Positions 8,475-17,585 of a stretch of DNA of 64,000 nt are shown one piece after another (positions within the stretch are counted from its first letter, which is position 1; each line of letters opens with the position of its first letter). The position numbers and the translations under genes are program-made. Location: assembly GCF_001651865.1 (NCBI RefSeq), contig NZ_LPUX01000055.1, positions 62,001-126,000 on the forward strand. The letters are read 5' to 3'. Source of the stretch: Sinorhizobium glycinis. GTDB taxonomy: Bacteria > Pseudomonadota > Alphaproteobacteria > Rhizobiales > Rhizobiaceae. The notes beneath the pieces were generated by a model, which did not search any database, was not told the origin of the DNA, and was given only the letters and a program-made list of their open reading frames with translations.

Positions 8475-8960
8475 TCAGCGCGCCGTCGCACCGGATCGCC
8501 GCACGCCACGCACCGGCTCGACACCGCCTCGGCCGAACCTGGCACGCTCCAGCGGCTTCTCCGGCTGCTTTTCCGCATCGGCGAGATCGTCGATGATCGG
8601 ACAATCCGGCCGCGCGTCGCCATGACAATGGGCGGCGAGGTGCTTGAGCGTCCGGCTCATCGCCTTCAGTTCCTCCGCCTTGCGGTCGAGCATCGCCACC
8701 TGATCGAGGGCGATCTTCTTGACCTCGCTGCTGGCACGCGAACGATCGCGCCAAAGCGCCAGGAGGTCCGCCATCTGCTCGACGGTGAAGCCGAGATCGC
8801 GAGCCCGCCGGATGAAGCGCAGCGTATGGACGTCGTTGTCTCCGTAATGACGATAGCCGGACTGGCTCCGGTCGGCCTGCGCTATGAGACCGATCTTCTC
8901 GTAGTAACGGATCATCTTCGCCGAGACGCCCGAGGCGCGTGCGAGATCGCCGATATTCAT
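8475..8960 (-). CDS. hmrR: CueR/HmrR-type MerR copper-responsive regulator
   Basis: ATG 8960 is preceded by GAGGATGAC; a longer frame upstream lacks this. The N-terminal MerR helix-turn-helix reads MNIGDLARASGVSAKMIRYY. The C-terminal metal loop C-H-G-D-A-R-P-D-C-P-I (about residues 112-122) holds the two cysteines that bind Cu(I) in CueR. After this loop there are some 35 extra, Arg-rich residues not needed for the fold. It follows the copper ATPase on the same strand by 72 bases. The family binds a 19-bp-spaced promoter and activates it on Cu+, Ag+ or Au+; two such promoters are present (11568-11598 and 12457-12487). Confidence 0.9.
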   Translation of the reverse strand: MNIGDLARASGVSAKMIRYYEKIGLIAQADRSQSGYRHYGDNDVHTLRFIRRARDLGFTVEQMADLLALWRDRSRASSEVKKIALDQVAMLDRKAEELKAMSRTLKHLAAHCHGDARPDCPIIDDLADAEKQPEKPLERARFGRGGVEPVRGVRRSGATAR

Positions 8961-9032
8961 GTCATCCTCGTTCAACAAGAAGCAGTCAAGCCAGAATATA
9001 GGATTCCCCGGTGCGGACGCCAATGGCGCCGA

Positions 9033-11546
9033 TCATCGCTGCCCGTCGCGCGCCGGCCGCTCGAGACTCCGGAAACGTTTGAGGCGCAGGGCGTTGCCGA
9101 CCACGAAGACGCTGGAAAGCGCCATCGCACCGGCGGCAAAGACCGGCGAAAGCAGCACGCCATAGGCGGGATAGAGCACTCCGGCGGCGACCGGAATGAG
9201 CACCACGTTGTAGGCGAAGGCCCAGAACAGGTTCTCCTTGATATTACGGATCGTCGCCCGGGAAAGCGCGATTGCATTCGGCACGCCGAAGAGATCGCCG
9301 GACATCAGCACCACGTCGCCGCTCTCGATCGCGACGTCCGTTCCTGTGCCGATAGCGATCCCGACATCGGCAGCGGCAAGCGCCGGCGCGTCGTTGATCC
9401 CGTCTCCGACGAAGGCGATTTTGCGGCCGTCCGCCTGCAGGCGTCTCACCGCCGCGACCTTGCCGTCGGGCAGCACCTCGGCGAGAACCTCTTCTATGCC
9501 GAGCTTGCGCGCGATCGCCTCCGCAGTCCGGCGGTTGTCGCCGGTGACGATCGCGAGCTTCAGGCCGAGATCATGCAGCGCCCGGACGGCTTGTGGCGTC
9601 GTCTCCTTGATCGGATCGGCGACCGCGAGAATGGCAGCGAGCTTGTCATCGATCGCGGCGTAGAGGGGGCTCTTGCCTTCGTCGCCCAGCCGGACGGCAT
9701 CCGATGCAAATACCGAAACGTCGAGCCCGAGGCGCGCCATCAGCCTGTCGGCGCCGACATGAACGGTCTTTCCTGCAACCGCGACCCGCGTGCCGAAGCC
9801 CGGTATCGCCTCGAATTTTTCGGGGTCCGCTATTGCGAGTCCTGCAGCCCTGGCCGCGGAAACGACGGCTTCGGCGATCGGGTGTTCGGAGCGTGCCTCG
9901 GCCGCGGCGACCAGAGCCAGGACGGTGTGGTGATCGAAGCCGGGAGCGGTATTGAGGTCGGTCAATTGCGGCCGGCCCTTGGTCAGCGTGCCGGTCTTGT
10001 CGATCGCGATGATTTCGGCGCTGCGCAAGGTCTGCAATGCTTCGCCCTTGCGGAAAAGCACGCCCATCTCGGCGGCCCGGCCTGTGCCGACCATGATCGA
10101 AGTCGGCGTGGCGAGGCCCATGGCACAGGGGCAGGCGATGATCAACACGGCAACCCCGTTGACGAGCGCGAAGGTCAGGGCCGGGTCCGGTCCGACGACG
10201 AGCCAGATGAGAAAAGTCACCACGGCGACAGCCATGACGACCGGCACGAACCAGGCGGTGACGCGGTCGACGAGCGCCTGGATCGGCAGCTTCGCGCCTT
10301 GCGCCTGCTCGACCATCTTGATGATCTGCGCAAGGACCGTGTCGGCACCGACCTTGTTGGCGTGGAACGTGAAGGCGCCGGTCTTGTTGATCGTGCCGCC
10401 GACCACCTCCGATCCCTTCGTCTTTTCAACCGGCACGGGCTCGCCGGTAATCATCGATTCGTCGACATAGGAATCGCCGTCGACAATCGTGCCGTCGACG
10501 GCAATCTTCTCGCCGGGGCGCACCAGCACCATGTCGCCGGAGCGCACTTCGGCAATCGGGATTTCGAGCTCCTCGCCATCGCGCCGGACGCGCGCGGTCT
10601 TCGGCTGCAGGCCCATCAGATGCCTGATCGCCTCCGACGTGCGGCCCTTGGCGTGCGCTTCGAGCAGCCGTCCGAGCAGGATCAGCGTGACGATCACGGC
10701 TGCCGCTTCATAATAGACATTGGCCGTCCCCGCCGGCAGAAGCCCGGGTGCAAAGGTCGCGACGACGGAATAGCCCCAGGCGGCCGCCGTCCCGATCGCC
10801 ACCAGCGAATTCATGTCGGGCGCGGCGCGCAGCAGGGCAGGCACGCCTTTCGCGAAGAAGCGGAGCCCGGGGCCGAAGAGAACGATCGTCGTGAGAGCGA
10901 ACTGCAGGTACCGGCTCTCCTCCATGCCGAAACGGCTCATCACGAAATCATGGATCGCCGGCACGAAGTGCGACCCCATTTCGAGGACGAAGACGGGAAA
11001 CGTCAGGAGAGCGGCGATCAGGAAGTCCCGCTGCAGGCGTTTCAGCTCCTGTTCGCGCTTTTCCGCCTCGCGGTCGATATTCCGCTCATTGCCGAGTTGA
11101 TGGGCCTCGTAGCCTGCGCCGCGAACCGCTTGCAACAGCATATCGGTGGACGCGAGCCCTCTGACCAGCCGGATCGAGGCTCTCTCGCTGGCAAGATTGA
11201 CATTCGCCCCGATGACGCCGGGAACGGCCTTCAGCGCCTTCTCGACACGCCCCACGCAGGAGGCGCAACTCATTCCGTCGATGCCGAACTCGAGCGTGTC
11301 TTCAACCGCTCCGTAGCCGACATTCTCGATGGCCTTGATAATCTCGGCCGGCTGCGCCGTCTGATCGAAGCGGATGTCGGCGCGCTCCGTCGCCAGATTG
11401 ACGGAGGCTGAAACCACGCCCGGCACGGCACTTATCGCCTTCTCGACGCGCGCCACGCAGGAGGCGCAGTTCATGCCCTCCACCGACAGGCTCACCCTTT
11501 GCGTATCTTCTGCATTTTCGGCGGCGCTCGGGGATGCCATGGTCAT
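9033..11546 (-). CDS. actP: Cu(+)-exporting P1B-type ATPase
   Basis: An 837-residue P1B ATPase. Two N-terminal heavy-metal domains carry GMNCASC (24-30) and GMSCASC (91-97). The transmembrane metal site is C472-P-C474; the phosphorylated Asp is D516 in DKTGTLT. The A-domain TGEPVP and hinge [10 protein letters not shown] are intact. It exports Cu(I) from cytoplasm to periplasm. Rhizobial homologues are called ActP (CopA elsewhere). AAGGGA lies just upstream, spaced better for a start at 11540 than at 11546; both are in frame. A CueR-type promoter directly precedes it and the regulator follows it. Confidence 0.95.
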   Translation of the reverse strand: MTMASPSAAENAEDTQRVSLSVEGMNCASCVARVEKAISAVPGVVSASVNLATERADIRFDQTAQPAEIIKAIENVGYGAVEDTLEFGIDGMSCASCVGRVEKALKAVPGVIGANVNLASERASIRLVRGLASTDMLLQAVRGAGYEAHQLGNERNIDREAEKREQELKRLQRDFLIAALLTFPVFVLEMGSHFVPAIHDFVMSRFGMEESRYLQFALTTIVLFGPGLRFFAKGVPALLRAAPDMNSLVAIGTAAAWGYSVVATFAPGLLPAGTANVYYEAAAVIVTLILLGRLLEAHAKGRTSEAIRHLMGLQPKTARVRRDGEELEIPIAEVRSGDMVLVRPGEKIAVDGTIVDGDSYVDESMITGEPVPVEKTKGSEVVGGTINKTGAFTFHANKVGADTVLAQIIKMVEQAQGAKLPIQALVDRVTAWFVPVVMAVAVVTFLIWLVVGPDPALTFALVNGVAVLIIACPCAMGLATPTSIMVGTGRAAEMGVLFRKGEALQTLRSAEIIAIDKTGTLTKGRPQLTDLNTAPGFDHHTVLALVAAAEARSEHPIAEAVVSAARAAGLAIADPEKFEAIPGFGTRVAVAGKTVHVGADRLMARLGLDVSVFASDAVRLGDEGKSPLYAAIDDKLAAILAVADPIKETTPQAVRALHDLGLKLAIVTGDNRRTAEAIARKLGIEEVLAEVLPDGKVAAVRRLQADGRKIAFVGDGINDAPALAAADVGIAIGTGTDVAIESGDVVLMSGDLFGVPNAIALSRATIRNIKENLFWAFAYNVVLIPVAAGVLYPAYGVLLSPVFAAGAMALSSVFVVGNALRLKRFRSLERPARDGQR

Positions 11547-11567
11547 TTCCCTTGTGACGTTTGCCTA

Positions 11568-11598
11568 GACATGGGGCTTCCAACGATAGGAAGGTCAA
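11568..11598 (-). promoter_or_regulatory. CueR/HmrR-type promoter of the copper ATPase
   Basis: Read on the minus strand: -35 TTGACC (11598-11593), then a 19-base spacer containing the dyad CCTTCC-N7-GGAAGC (11594-11576), then CATGTC at the -10 position. This matches the E. coli copA promoter layout, with TTGACC and CCTTCC-N7-GGAAGG and the long spacer typical of MerR activation. The -10 is weaker than that of the copZ promoter. Confidence 0.8.
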
Positions 11599-11655
11599 GG
11601 CGAACCTTCAGGTTTTCTGTAGAAATGTTTGGGGGAGGGATGGAGGAGGAGGAAA

Positions 11656-12174
11656 TCAATGTCGGTGATGGGCATGGATGACGGCATGCCCCATGCCGCG
11701 GCCGATCAGCCAGCGATTGACCGGATAGGCAGCGGCACCGGCGACGAGAAGCGAGACCGTCAGGCTGATCCAGAAGAGCGCCGAGCCGAGCCCTGAATCC
11801 ATGGCGCCGGGAATCGCCAGCATCATCGCGTTGTCGACCACTTCCATGATGGTTATCGATGCGGTGTCGGAGGCGAGCGCCAGCTTGAACACGGTCGCAA
11901 ATGGCAGGCCGGCGCGAAGGAGAGGAAACATCGTCAGCCCGTAGCCGAAGAGGAATGCCAGCAACACCGCCAACACGATGGTTTCGCCATTGCCCCAACC
12001 AAACGCCGTGCCGATGACCATCCCCAGCACCTCGCCGATGGCGCAGCCGGTCAGGCAATGCACGGTGGCGGAAAAAGCAAGCCGGTTGAGTGGCGCAGGC
12101 GGCAATTCAGGTGGCTCGGTGCCGCCATGCGAGCGCGCGGCGTGTTCATGATGGTGAGCGTGCTTGTCCTGCAT
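11656..12174 (-). CDS. DUF4396 membrane protein with His-rich ends
   Basis: A 172-residue protein. The N-terminus (MQDKHAHHHEHAARSH) and C-terminus (GHAVIHAHHRH) are rich in His, suggesting metal binding. Between them are four to five hydrophobic segments, including LAFSATVHCLTGCAIGEVLG, TIVLAVLLAFLFGYGLTMFP and ALFWISLTVSLLVAGAAAYP. This matches the DUF4396 family, whose members often lie beside copper genes; no activity is established. It follows copZ by 56 bases on the same strand and is probably co-transcribed from the copZ promoter. Confidence 0.8.
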   Translation of the reverse strand: MQDKHAHHHEHAARSHGGTEPPELPPAPLNRLAFSATVHCLTGCAIGEVLGMVIGTAFGWGNGETIVLAVLLAFLFGYGLTMFPLLRAGLPFATVFKLALASDTASITIMEVVDNAMMLAIPGAMDSGLGSALFWISLTVSLLVAGAAAYPVNRWLIGRGMGHAVIHAHHRH

Positions 12175-12230
12175 TTTCGAACTCCGCCTTCTCTCCCATG
12201 GCCATCAGCAGTCGATTTTCTTGGTCCGTC

Positions 12231-12428
12231 CTAGAGGGGCAGGCTCTTGTACCCGGCGGCGTCGAGCGCCTCAGCGATCGCAGCTCTGTTGGTTGCGGTC
12301 TCGACACTGACCTCCTTTGTTCCGAGGTCCACCTTGATTGCGGCTGTCGGATCGACTCCGCGAATCGCCCTTTCGACTGTGCTTGCGCAATGGCCGCAGG
12401 TCATGTCTTCGATCTTGTAGCGCTGCAT
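12231..12428 (-). CDS. copZ: CopZ-like copper chaperone (HMA domain)
   Basis: A 65-residue single heavy-metal-associated domain. I chose ATG 12428 because the product MQRYKIEDMTCGHCAST starts as the family does and lies 29 bases after a strong CueR-type promoter. The MTCGHC motif (residues 9-14) binds Cu(I) with two Cys. It would deliver copper to the ATPase metal domains in the cytoplasm. Stop is TAG at 12233-12231. An upstream extension of the frame to 12653 runs through the promoter and is not coding. Confidence 0.9.
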   Translation of the reverse strand: MQRYKIEDMTCGHCASTVERAIRGVDPTAAIKVDLGTKEVSVETATNRAAIAEALDAAGYKSLPL

Positions 12429-12456
12429 TTCCTGTCTCCGTGATCGGTATGAACGG

Positions 12457-12487
12457 AAGATAGGGCTTCCCACCGTTGGAAGGTCAA
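12457..12487 (-). promoter_or_regulatory. CueR/HmrR-type promoter of copZ
   Basis: On the minus strand: -35 TTGACC (12487-12482), 19-base spacer with dyad CCTTCC-N7-GGAAGC (12483-12465), and -10 TATCTT (12462-12457). It is a better match to a MerR-type promoter than the one before actP and shares the same half-sites, so the same regulator should act on both. Confidence 0.85.
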
Positions 12488-12510
12488 GAGGCGGCAGGCG
12501 CTGTAGGCAA

Positions 12511-12524
12511 ATTCCTATAGGAAT
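12511..12524. repeat. Perfect 14-bp palindrome ATTCCTATAGGAAT
   Basis: Seen directly: a perfect palindrome in the copZ/kdp divergent intergenic region (12429-12724), 24 bases upstream of the copZ -35 and about 200 bases before the first kdp-region ORF. It could be a regulator site, but no family is recognised. The remainder of this 296-base gap shows nothing else definite. Confidence 0.4.
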
Positions 12525-12724
12525 CCTATTTCTTTCCTCATGGTCCTCTCTCGAACCTTTATGCGGTTCGGAGCCATATTTCCCGCCGAGATTCATCCAC
12601 GCGCCGCGTCGCCTCGATCGTTGCGGCAGGGATGCGCACGTCATCGCGATCACCTGCCGGGCGGCTCGGCGCTGCCTCCGGGTGACACGCAGTCAGTAAA
12701 AACCAACGCACAGGAATTGCCGAC

Positions 12725-12805
12725 ATGGACATTGTCGTTCTCGCATCAGGCATCGTGTTCTTCGCCTTGTCGTTTGCCTATGTCAGGGCATGCAGCAACC
12801 TCTAG
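12725..12805 (+). CDS. 26-residue membrane peptide ahead of kdpF
   Basis: Begins MDIVVLASGIVFFALSFAYV and ends RACSNL: one hydrophobic helix and a short polar tail. AGGA lies about 9 bases upstream of ATG 12725. It sits 15 bases before kdpF on the same strand and so belongs to the kdp operon. Similar peptides (hydrophobic stretch followed by FAYVRAC-like tail) are, from memory, common just upstream of kdpF in proteobacteria and usually go unannotated. Function unknown; it may stabilise the Kdp complex as KdpF does, but this is inference. Confidence 0.6.
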   Translation: MDIVVLASGIVFFALSFAYVRACSNL

Positions 12806-12820
12806 TAGCGGAGATCAACG

Positions 12821-12910
12821 ATGCTCGTCGAATACATGCTGGGTGGCGCAGTGACCGCCTTCCTTCTCGTCTACCTGACTTGCGCCCTCATTCGCCCGGA
12901 GCGGTTCTGA
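12821..12910 (+). CDS. kdpF: KdpF, small subunit of K+-transporting ATPase
   Basis: A 29-residue peptide (MLVEYMLGGAVTAFLLVYLT then CALIRPERF) with one transmembrane helix and the family's C-terminal L-x-RPERF ending. CGGAG lies about 10 bases upstream of ATG 12821. KdpF is a lipid-like stabiliser of the KdpFABC inner-membrane complex. It is 33 bases before kdpA. Confidence 0.9.
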   Translation: MLVEYMLGGAVTAFLLVYLTCALIRPERF

Positions 12911-12943
12911 CCACGAACGCAATATGCTCGGAAAGCCATACCA

Positions 12944-14647
12944 ATGACTATCAACGGATGGATACAAATTCTTGTCTTCTGCGGGGTCGTGACCTTGCTG
13001 GTGAAGCCGCTCGGCGGCCACATGACGCGCGTCTTCAACGGCGAGCGTACGCTACTTTCGCGGATCTTCGGTCCGGTGGAGCGCGGTCTCTACGCAGTCG
13101 CCGGCACGAGCGAACGGGAGGAGCAGCATTGGACGACCTACGCGGCCGCCCTTCTGTTCTTCAACCTCGCGGGATTCCTGCTGCTCTATTTTCTCCAGCG
13201 CCTCCAAGGCGCCTTGCCGTTCAATCCGGCCGGCATGGGCGCCGTTCCGCCGGAACTTGCCTTCAACACCGCCGTCAGCTTCATGACCAATACGAACTGG
13301 CAGAACTATGGCGGCGAGAGCACGATGTCCTATCTCGTGCAGATGGCCGGACTCACCGTGCAGAATTTCGTCTCGGCGGCGACCGGTATCGCCATCGCCA
13401 TCGCGCTAATCCGCGGATTTTCCAGGGCGTCGGTGAAGTCGATAGGCAATTTCTGGGTCGACCTAACAAGGGCCACGCTTTACGTTCTGCTGCCGCTCTC
13501 GGTGGTGCTGGCCCTCGTCTATGTCTATCTCGGCATGCCACAGACCCTCGGCGCTTATGTCGAGGCCACGACGCTCGAGGGCGGGCGGCAGACGATCGCC
13601 CTTGGACCGGTCGCGTCGCAGGTCGCCATCAAGATGCTGGGCACCAATGGCGGCGGCTTCTTCAACGCCAATGCCGCCCATCCGTTCGAGAATCCGGACG
13701 CAATCTCCAATCTCATGCAGATGGTCTCGATCTTCGCGATCGGCGCGGCCCTCACCAATGTCTTCGGCCGCATGGTCGGCAATGAGCGCCAGGGCTGGGC
13801 GATCTTCGCGACCATGGCCGTCCTGTTTCTCGTCGGCGTCGTCGTCTGCTATTGGGCGGAGGCTGCCGGCAACCCCCTCGTCAACGCGCTGGGCCTCGAA
13901 GGCGGCAACATGGAGGGCAAGGAAGTCCGCTTCGGCATTTCCTTGTCGGCACTCTTCGCAGTGATCACCACGGCGGCCTCCTGCGGCGCCGTCAACGCCA
14001 TGCATGACAGCTTCACGGCGCTCGGCGGTCTCATTCCGCTGATCAACATGGAGCTCGGCGAGATCGTCGTCGGCGGCGTCGGCGCGGGCTTCTACGGCAT
14101 CCTGCTCTTCGTAATCCTGGCGATCTTCGTGGCGGGCCTGATGGTCGGCCGCACGCCGGAATATCTCGGCAAGAAGATCGAGGCCAAGGAGGTCAAGATG
14201 GCGGTCCTCGCCATCCTGTGCCTGCCGCTCGCGATGCTGGTCCTGACGGGGATCGCCGTGGTGCTGCCCGACGCCGTGGCGTCGATCGCCAATCCCGGCC
14301 CGCACGGCTTCTCGGAGATCCTCTACGCCTATACGTCCGCGGCGGCGAACAACGGCTCCGCCTTCGGCGGCCTGACAGGCAACACGACCTGGTACAACAT
14401 CACGCTCGGCATCGCCATGCTGATGGGGCGTTTCCTGGTCATCATCCCGGCACTGGCGATCGCCGGCTCGCTCGTCGCCAAGAAGACCGTGCCCGTTTCC
14501 GCAGGCACGTTTCCGACCGACGGAGCGCTTTTCGTCGGTTTGCTCAGCGGCGTCATCCTGATCGTCGGCGGCCTGACGTTCTTTCCCGCCCTCGCGGTCG
14601 GCCCGATCGCCGAGCATCTCGCCATGCTCCTCGGACAAACCTTCTGA
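12944..14647 (+). CDS. kdpA: K+-transporting ATPase subunit A
   Basis: A 567-residue polytopic protein of the normal KdpA length (about 560). It shows the four selectivity-filter-like P-loops: [18 protein letters not shown] near residues 106-123, [18 protein letters not shown] near 231-248, a third [16 protein letters not shown] near 347-362, and a fourth [14 protein letters not shown] near 465-478. KdpA selects and conducts K+ into the cytoplasm while KdpB hydrolyses ATP. Start ATG 12944 gives the standard N-terminus. Confidence 0.97.
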   Translation: MTINGWIQILVFCGVVTLLVKPLGGHMTRVFNGERTLLSRIFGPVERGLYAVAGTSEREEQHWTTYAAALLFFNLAGFLLLYFLQRLQGALPFNPAGMGAVPPELAFNTAVSFMTNTNWQNYGGESTMSYLVQMAGLTVQNFVSAATGIAIAIALIRGFSRASVKSIGNFWVDLTRATLYVLLPLSVVLALVYVYLGMPQTLGAYVEATTLEGGRQTIALGPVASQVAIKMLGTNGGGFFNANAAHPFENPDAISNLMQMVSIFAIGAALTNVFGRMVGNERQGWAIFATMAVLFLVGVVVCYWAEAAGNPLVNALGLEGGNMEGKEVRFGISLSALFAVITTAASCGAVNAMHDSFTALGGLIPLINMELGEIVVGGVGAGFYGILLFVILAIFVAGLMVGRTPEYLGKKIEAKEVKMAVLAILCLPLAMLVLTGIAVVLPDAVASIANPGPHGFSEILYAYTSAAANNGSAFGGLTGNTTWYNITLGIAMLMGRFLVIIPALAIAGSLVAKKTVPVSAGTFPTDGALFVGLLSGVILIVGGLTFFPALAVGPIAEHLAMLLGQTF

Positions 14648-14658
14648 CGGTTGGTGTC

Positions 14659-14829
14659 ATGGCCCAGCTCGTCGATCATTCACGCAAAGAGTTCCACCCC
14701 TGCGCCGGGTACCCGGCTCGGGGAGAGGCGCCGCCACGGGTCTCGACCATCCTCTGCCTGATCCTGGGCGGGATGACGCTGCTCGTCTTCATCGGCAAGG
14801 CGTTCACCTCTCTGTTCGCCGCGACCTGA
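14659..14829 (+). CDS. 56-residue membrane protein between kdpA and kdpB
   Basis: ATG 14659 opens a 57-codon frame 11 bases after the kdpA stop, ending 36 bases before kdpB. The product has a polar N-terminus with Cys (MAQLVDHSRKEFHPCAGYPA), then one hydrophobic helix (VSTILCLILGGMTLLVFIGK). The classical kdpFABC operon has no gene here. The tight spacing and membrane character argue it is translated. Possibly an accessory subunit; function unknown. The same frame open further upstream inside kdpA is a shadow. Confidence 0.6.
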   Translation: MAQLVDHSRKEFHPCAGYPARGEAPPRVSTILCLILGGMTLLVFIGKAFTSLFAAT

Positions 14830-14865
14830 TCGCGGGCGTTCACAAACATTCAGCTGGAGTCTCTA

Positions 14866-16953
14866 ATGAGCCAGTCCAAAACCACGAGCCTCCTGGACGC
14901 TCGCATCCTCGTACCAGCCATCGGCGATGCCTTTCGGAAACTCGATCCGAGGACGCTCGCCCGTAACCCGGTGATGTTCGTCGTCGCCGCCGTTTCCGCC
15001 TTGGCCACTCTCCTGCTTGTCCGCGACCTGAGCGCCGGCGGGGGAAACATCGGCTTTTCCTTCCAGATCGTCGTCTGGCTCTGGTTCACCGTGCTCTTCG
15101 CCAATTTCGCCGAAGCGGTGGCCGAGGGCCGCGGCAAGGCGCAGGCGGAATCGCTGCGCCGCACGCGCACGGAAACCCAGGCGAAGCTGCTGAGGGGCGA
15201 CGACATCAACAACTTCAAGTTCGTCCCCGGCACGAGCCTGAAGGTCGGAGATGTCGTGCTCGTCGAAGCCGGTGAAATCATCCCCTCCGACGGCGAAGTT
15301 ATCGAAGGCGTCGCCTCGGTCAACGAGGCGGCCATTACCGGCGAATCCGCGCCGGTCATCCGCGAATCCGGCGGCGATCGCTCTGCCGTCACCGGCGGCA
15401 CGCAGGTGCTCTCCGACTGGATCCGCGTCCGGATCACCGCGGCGTCGGGATCGACCTTCATCGACCGTATGATCGCACTCGTGGAAGGCGCCGAGCGGCA
15501 AAAGACGCCGAACGAGATCGCGCTCAACATCCTGCTTGCCGGCATGACGCTGATCTTCGTCCTGGCGACGGCGACGATCCCGAGCTTCGCGACCTATGCC
15601 GGCGGCTACATCCCGGTCCTCATTCTCGTCGCGCTCTTCGTCACACTGATCCCGACGACGATCGGCGCGCTTTTGTCGGCGATCGGCATTGCCGGCATGG
15701 ACCGCCTGGTGCGCTTCAACGTGCTGGCGATGTCCGGCCGCGCAGTAGAGGCGGCCGGCGACGTCGATACGCTGCTGCTCGACAAGACCGGCACTATCAC
15801 GCTCGGCAATCGCCAGGCCACAGAATTCAAGCCGGTTCGTGGCGTCACCGACGAGGAGCTGGCGGATGCCGCGCAACTTGCGTCGCTTGCCGACGAGACG
15901 CCGGAGGGTCGCTCCATCGTCGTGCTCGCCAAGGAGAAATACGGCATCCGCGCCCGAGATATGGGAAGCCTGCATGCCCACTTCGTTCCGTTCACGGCGC
16001 AAAGCCGGATGAGCGGTATCGATTTCGACGGCTCCAGTATCCGCAAAGGGGCGGTCGACGCCGTTCTCAGGCATGTCGATCGCACCACCGTCGCGAGTAC
16101 CGGCGGCACTGCGAGCGTGGCCGTGCGTGAACCGCAGGCGGCGCGAGAGCTTCAGGCCATCGCCGACGAGATCGCCAGGGCGGGCGGCACGCCGCTTGCC
16201 GTGGTCAGGGATGGCCGGCCGCTCGGTGTCGTCCACTTGAAGGACATCGTCAAAGGCGGCATCAAGGAGCGCTTCGCCGAATTGCGGCGCATGGGCATCC
16301 GCACCGTGATGATCACCGGCGACAATCCGATGACGGCGGCGGCTATCGCGGCGGAAGCGGGCGTCGACGACTTCCTCGCCCAGGCGACGCCCGAGAACAA
16401 GCTCAATCTCATCCGCGAGGAGCAGGCGAAGGGCAAGCTCGTCGCGATGTGCGGCGACGGCACGAACGACGCGCCAGCGCTCGCGCAAGCCGATGTCGGC
16501 GTTGCGATGAACACGGGCACGGTGGCGGCGCGCGAGGCCGGCAACATGGTCGATCTCGACTCCGACCCGACGAAGCTCATCGAGATCGTCGAGATCGGCA
16601 AGCAATTGCTGATGACGCGCGGCGCCCTGACGACCTTCTCGATCGCCAACGACGTCGCCAAGTATTTCGCCATCATCCCGGCGATGTTCCTGGCGTTCTA
16701 TCCGCAGCTCGGCGCCTTGAACATCATGGGCCTGACGACGCCCGAGAGCGCCATTCTCTCGGCGATCATCTTCAACGCCCTGATCATCGTCGCGTTGATA
16801 CCGCTTTCGCTCAAGGGCGTGAAATACCGGCCGGTCGGTGCGGGCGCGCTGCTGTCGCGCAACCTGCTGATCTACGGCCTCGGCGGCCTCATCGTTCCCT
16901 TCATCGGCATCAAGGTGATCGACGTCGTCATTACGACGGTCGGCCTCGCATAA
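14866..16953 (+). CDS. kdpB: K+-transporting ATPase subunit B
   Basis: A 695-residue P1A-type ATPase. The phosphorylated Asp is D306 in [17 protein letters not shown] (A-domain), [10 protein letters not shown] and [17 protein letters not shown] (P-domain hinge) are all present. The serine phosphorylated by stress in E. coli KdpB lies in TGES, which is conserved here. KdpB drives K+ uptake through KdpA. The upstream spacer has CTGGAGTC as ribosome site. Length is normal (about 680-700). Confidence 0.97.
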   Translation: MSQSKTTSLLDARILVPAIGDAFRKLDPRTLARNPVMFVVAAVSALATLLLVRDLSAGGGNIGFSFQIVVWLWFTVLFANFAEAVAEGRGKAQAESLRRTRTETQAKLLRGDDINNFKFVPGTSLKVGDVVLVEAGEIIPSDGEVIEGVASVNEAAITGESAPVIRESGGDRSAVTGGTQVLSDWIRVRITAASGSTFIDRMIALVEGAERQKTPNEIALNILLAGMTLIFVLATATIPSFATYAGGYIPVLILVALFVTLIPTTIGALLSAIGIAGMDRLVRFNVLAMSGRAVEAAGDVDTLLLDKTGTITLGNRQATEFKPVRGVTDEELADAAQLASLADETPEGRSIVVLAKEKYGIRARDMGSLHAHFVPFTAQSRMSGIDFDGSSIRKGAVDAVLRHVDRTTVASTGGTASVAVREPQAARELQAIADEIARAGGTPLAVVRDGRPLGVVHLKDIVKGGIKERFAELRRMGIRTVMITGDNPMTAAAIAAEAGVDDFLAQATPENKLNLIREEQAKGKLVAMCGDGTNDAPALAQADVGVAMNTGTVAAREAGNMVDLDSDPTKLIEIVEIGKQLLMTRGALTTFSIANDVAKYFAIIPAMFLAFYPQLGALNIMGLTTPESAILSAIIFNALIIVALIPLSLKGVKYRPVGAGALLSRNLLIYGLGGLIVPFIGIKVIDVVITTVGLA

Positions 16954-16964
16954 GGATGGCTCGC

Positions 16965-17534
16965 ATGTGGAAGCAAGTAAGACCCGCGATCGTCATGATC
17001 ATCGCGCTCACCCTATTGACCGGACTGGCCTATCCGCTCGGAATGACCGGCATCGCACAGGCCCTCTTCCCGCATCAGGCGAACGGAAGCCTGGTTGAGA
17101 AGGACGGAAAGGTGGTCGGCTCCGAACTGATCGGCCAGGCCTTCACCAGCGACCGGTATTTCCACGGGCGGCCTTCCGTTGCCGGCGACGGCTACAACGC
17201 CGCCGGCTCCAGCGGATCCAACCTCGGTCCGACGAACCAGAAACTGATCGCCCGCATCAAGGCCGACGCCGAGGCGATGAAGGCGACGAACCCCGCTGGC
17301 CCGGTGCCGATGGACCTTGTCACGACGTCGGGCAGCGGCCTCGATCCGCATATCTCGCCCGAAGCCGCCTATTTCCAGGTGCCCCGGGTCGCCAAGGCGC
17401 GCGGTCTCGACGAGGGGGCGGTCAAGGCGCTGGTCGACGGCTATGTCAAGGACCGTGAACTGGGCTTCCTGGGCGAGCCTACGGTCAATGTCCTGGCATT
17501 GAACCTTGCGCTTGACGGGCCTGCCGCTCAATAA
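16965..17534 (+). CDS. kdpC: K+-transporting ATPase subunit C
   Basis: A 189-residue protein: one N-terminal transmembrane helix ([19 protein letters not shown]) and a periplasmic domain with the conserved [31 protein letters not shown] and [10 protein letters not shown] motifs. I chose ATG 16965 because AAGGA overlaps the kdpB stop 8 bases before it; ATG 16956 is an in-frame alternative. KdpC assembles with KdpA and KdpB and raises ATP affinity. Confidence 0.95.
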   Translation: MWKQVRPAIVMIIALTLLTGLAYPLGMTGIAQALFPHQANGSLVEKDGKVVGSELIGQAFTSDRYFHGRPSVAGDGYNAAGSSGSNLGPTNQKLIARIKADAEAMKATNPAGPVPMDLVTTSGSGLDPHISPEAAYFQVPRVAKARGLDEGAVKALVDGYVKDRELGFLGEPTVNVLALNLALDGPAAQ

Positions 17535-17585
17535 GGAAATGGCTGGGGCGCGACGCACCGAGCCGTTGACCGCGAGAGATAATCA

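Noticed and set aside
8622..11411. 929-codon plus-strand frame opposite the copper ATPase
   Set aside because: Antisense shadow; product is low-complexity Arg/Asp/His-rich, whereas the minus strand shows all P1B ATPase motifs.
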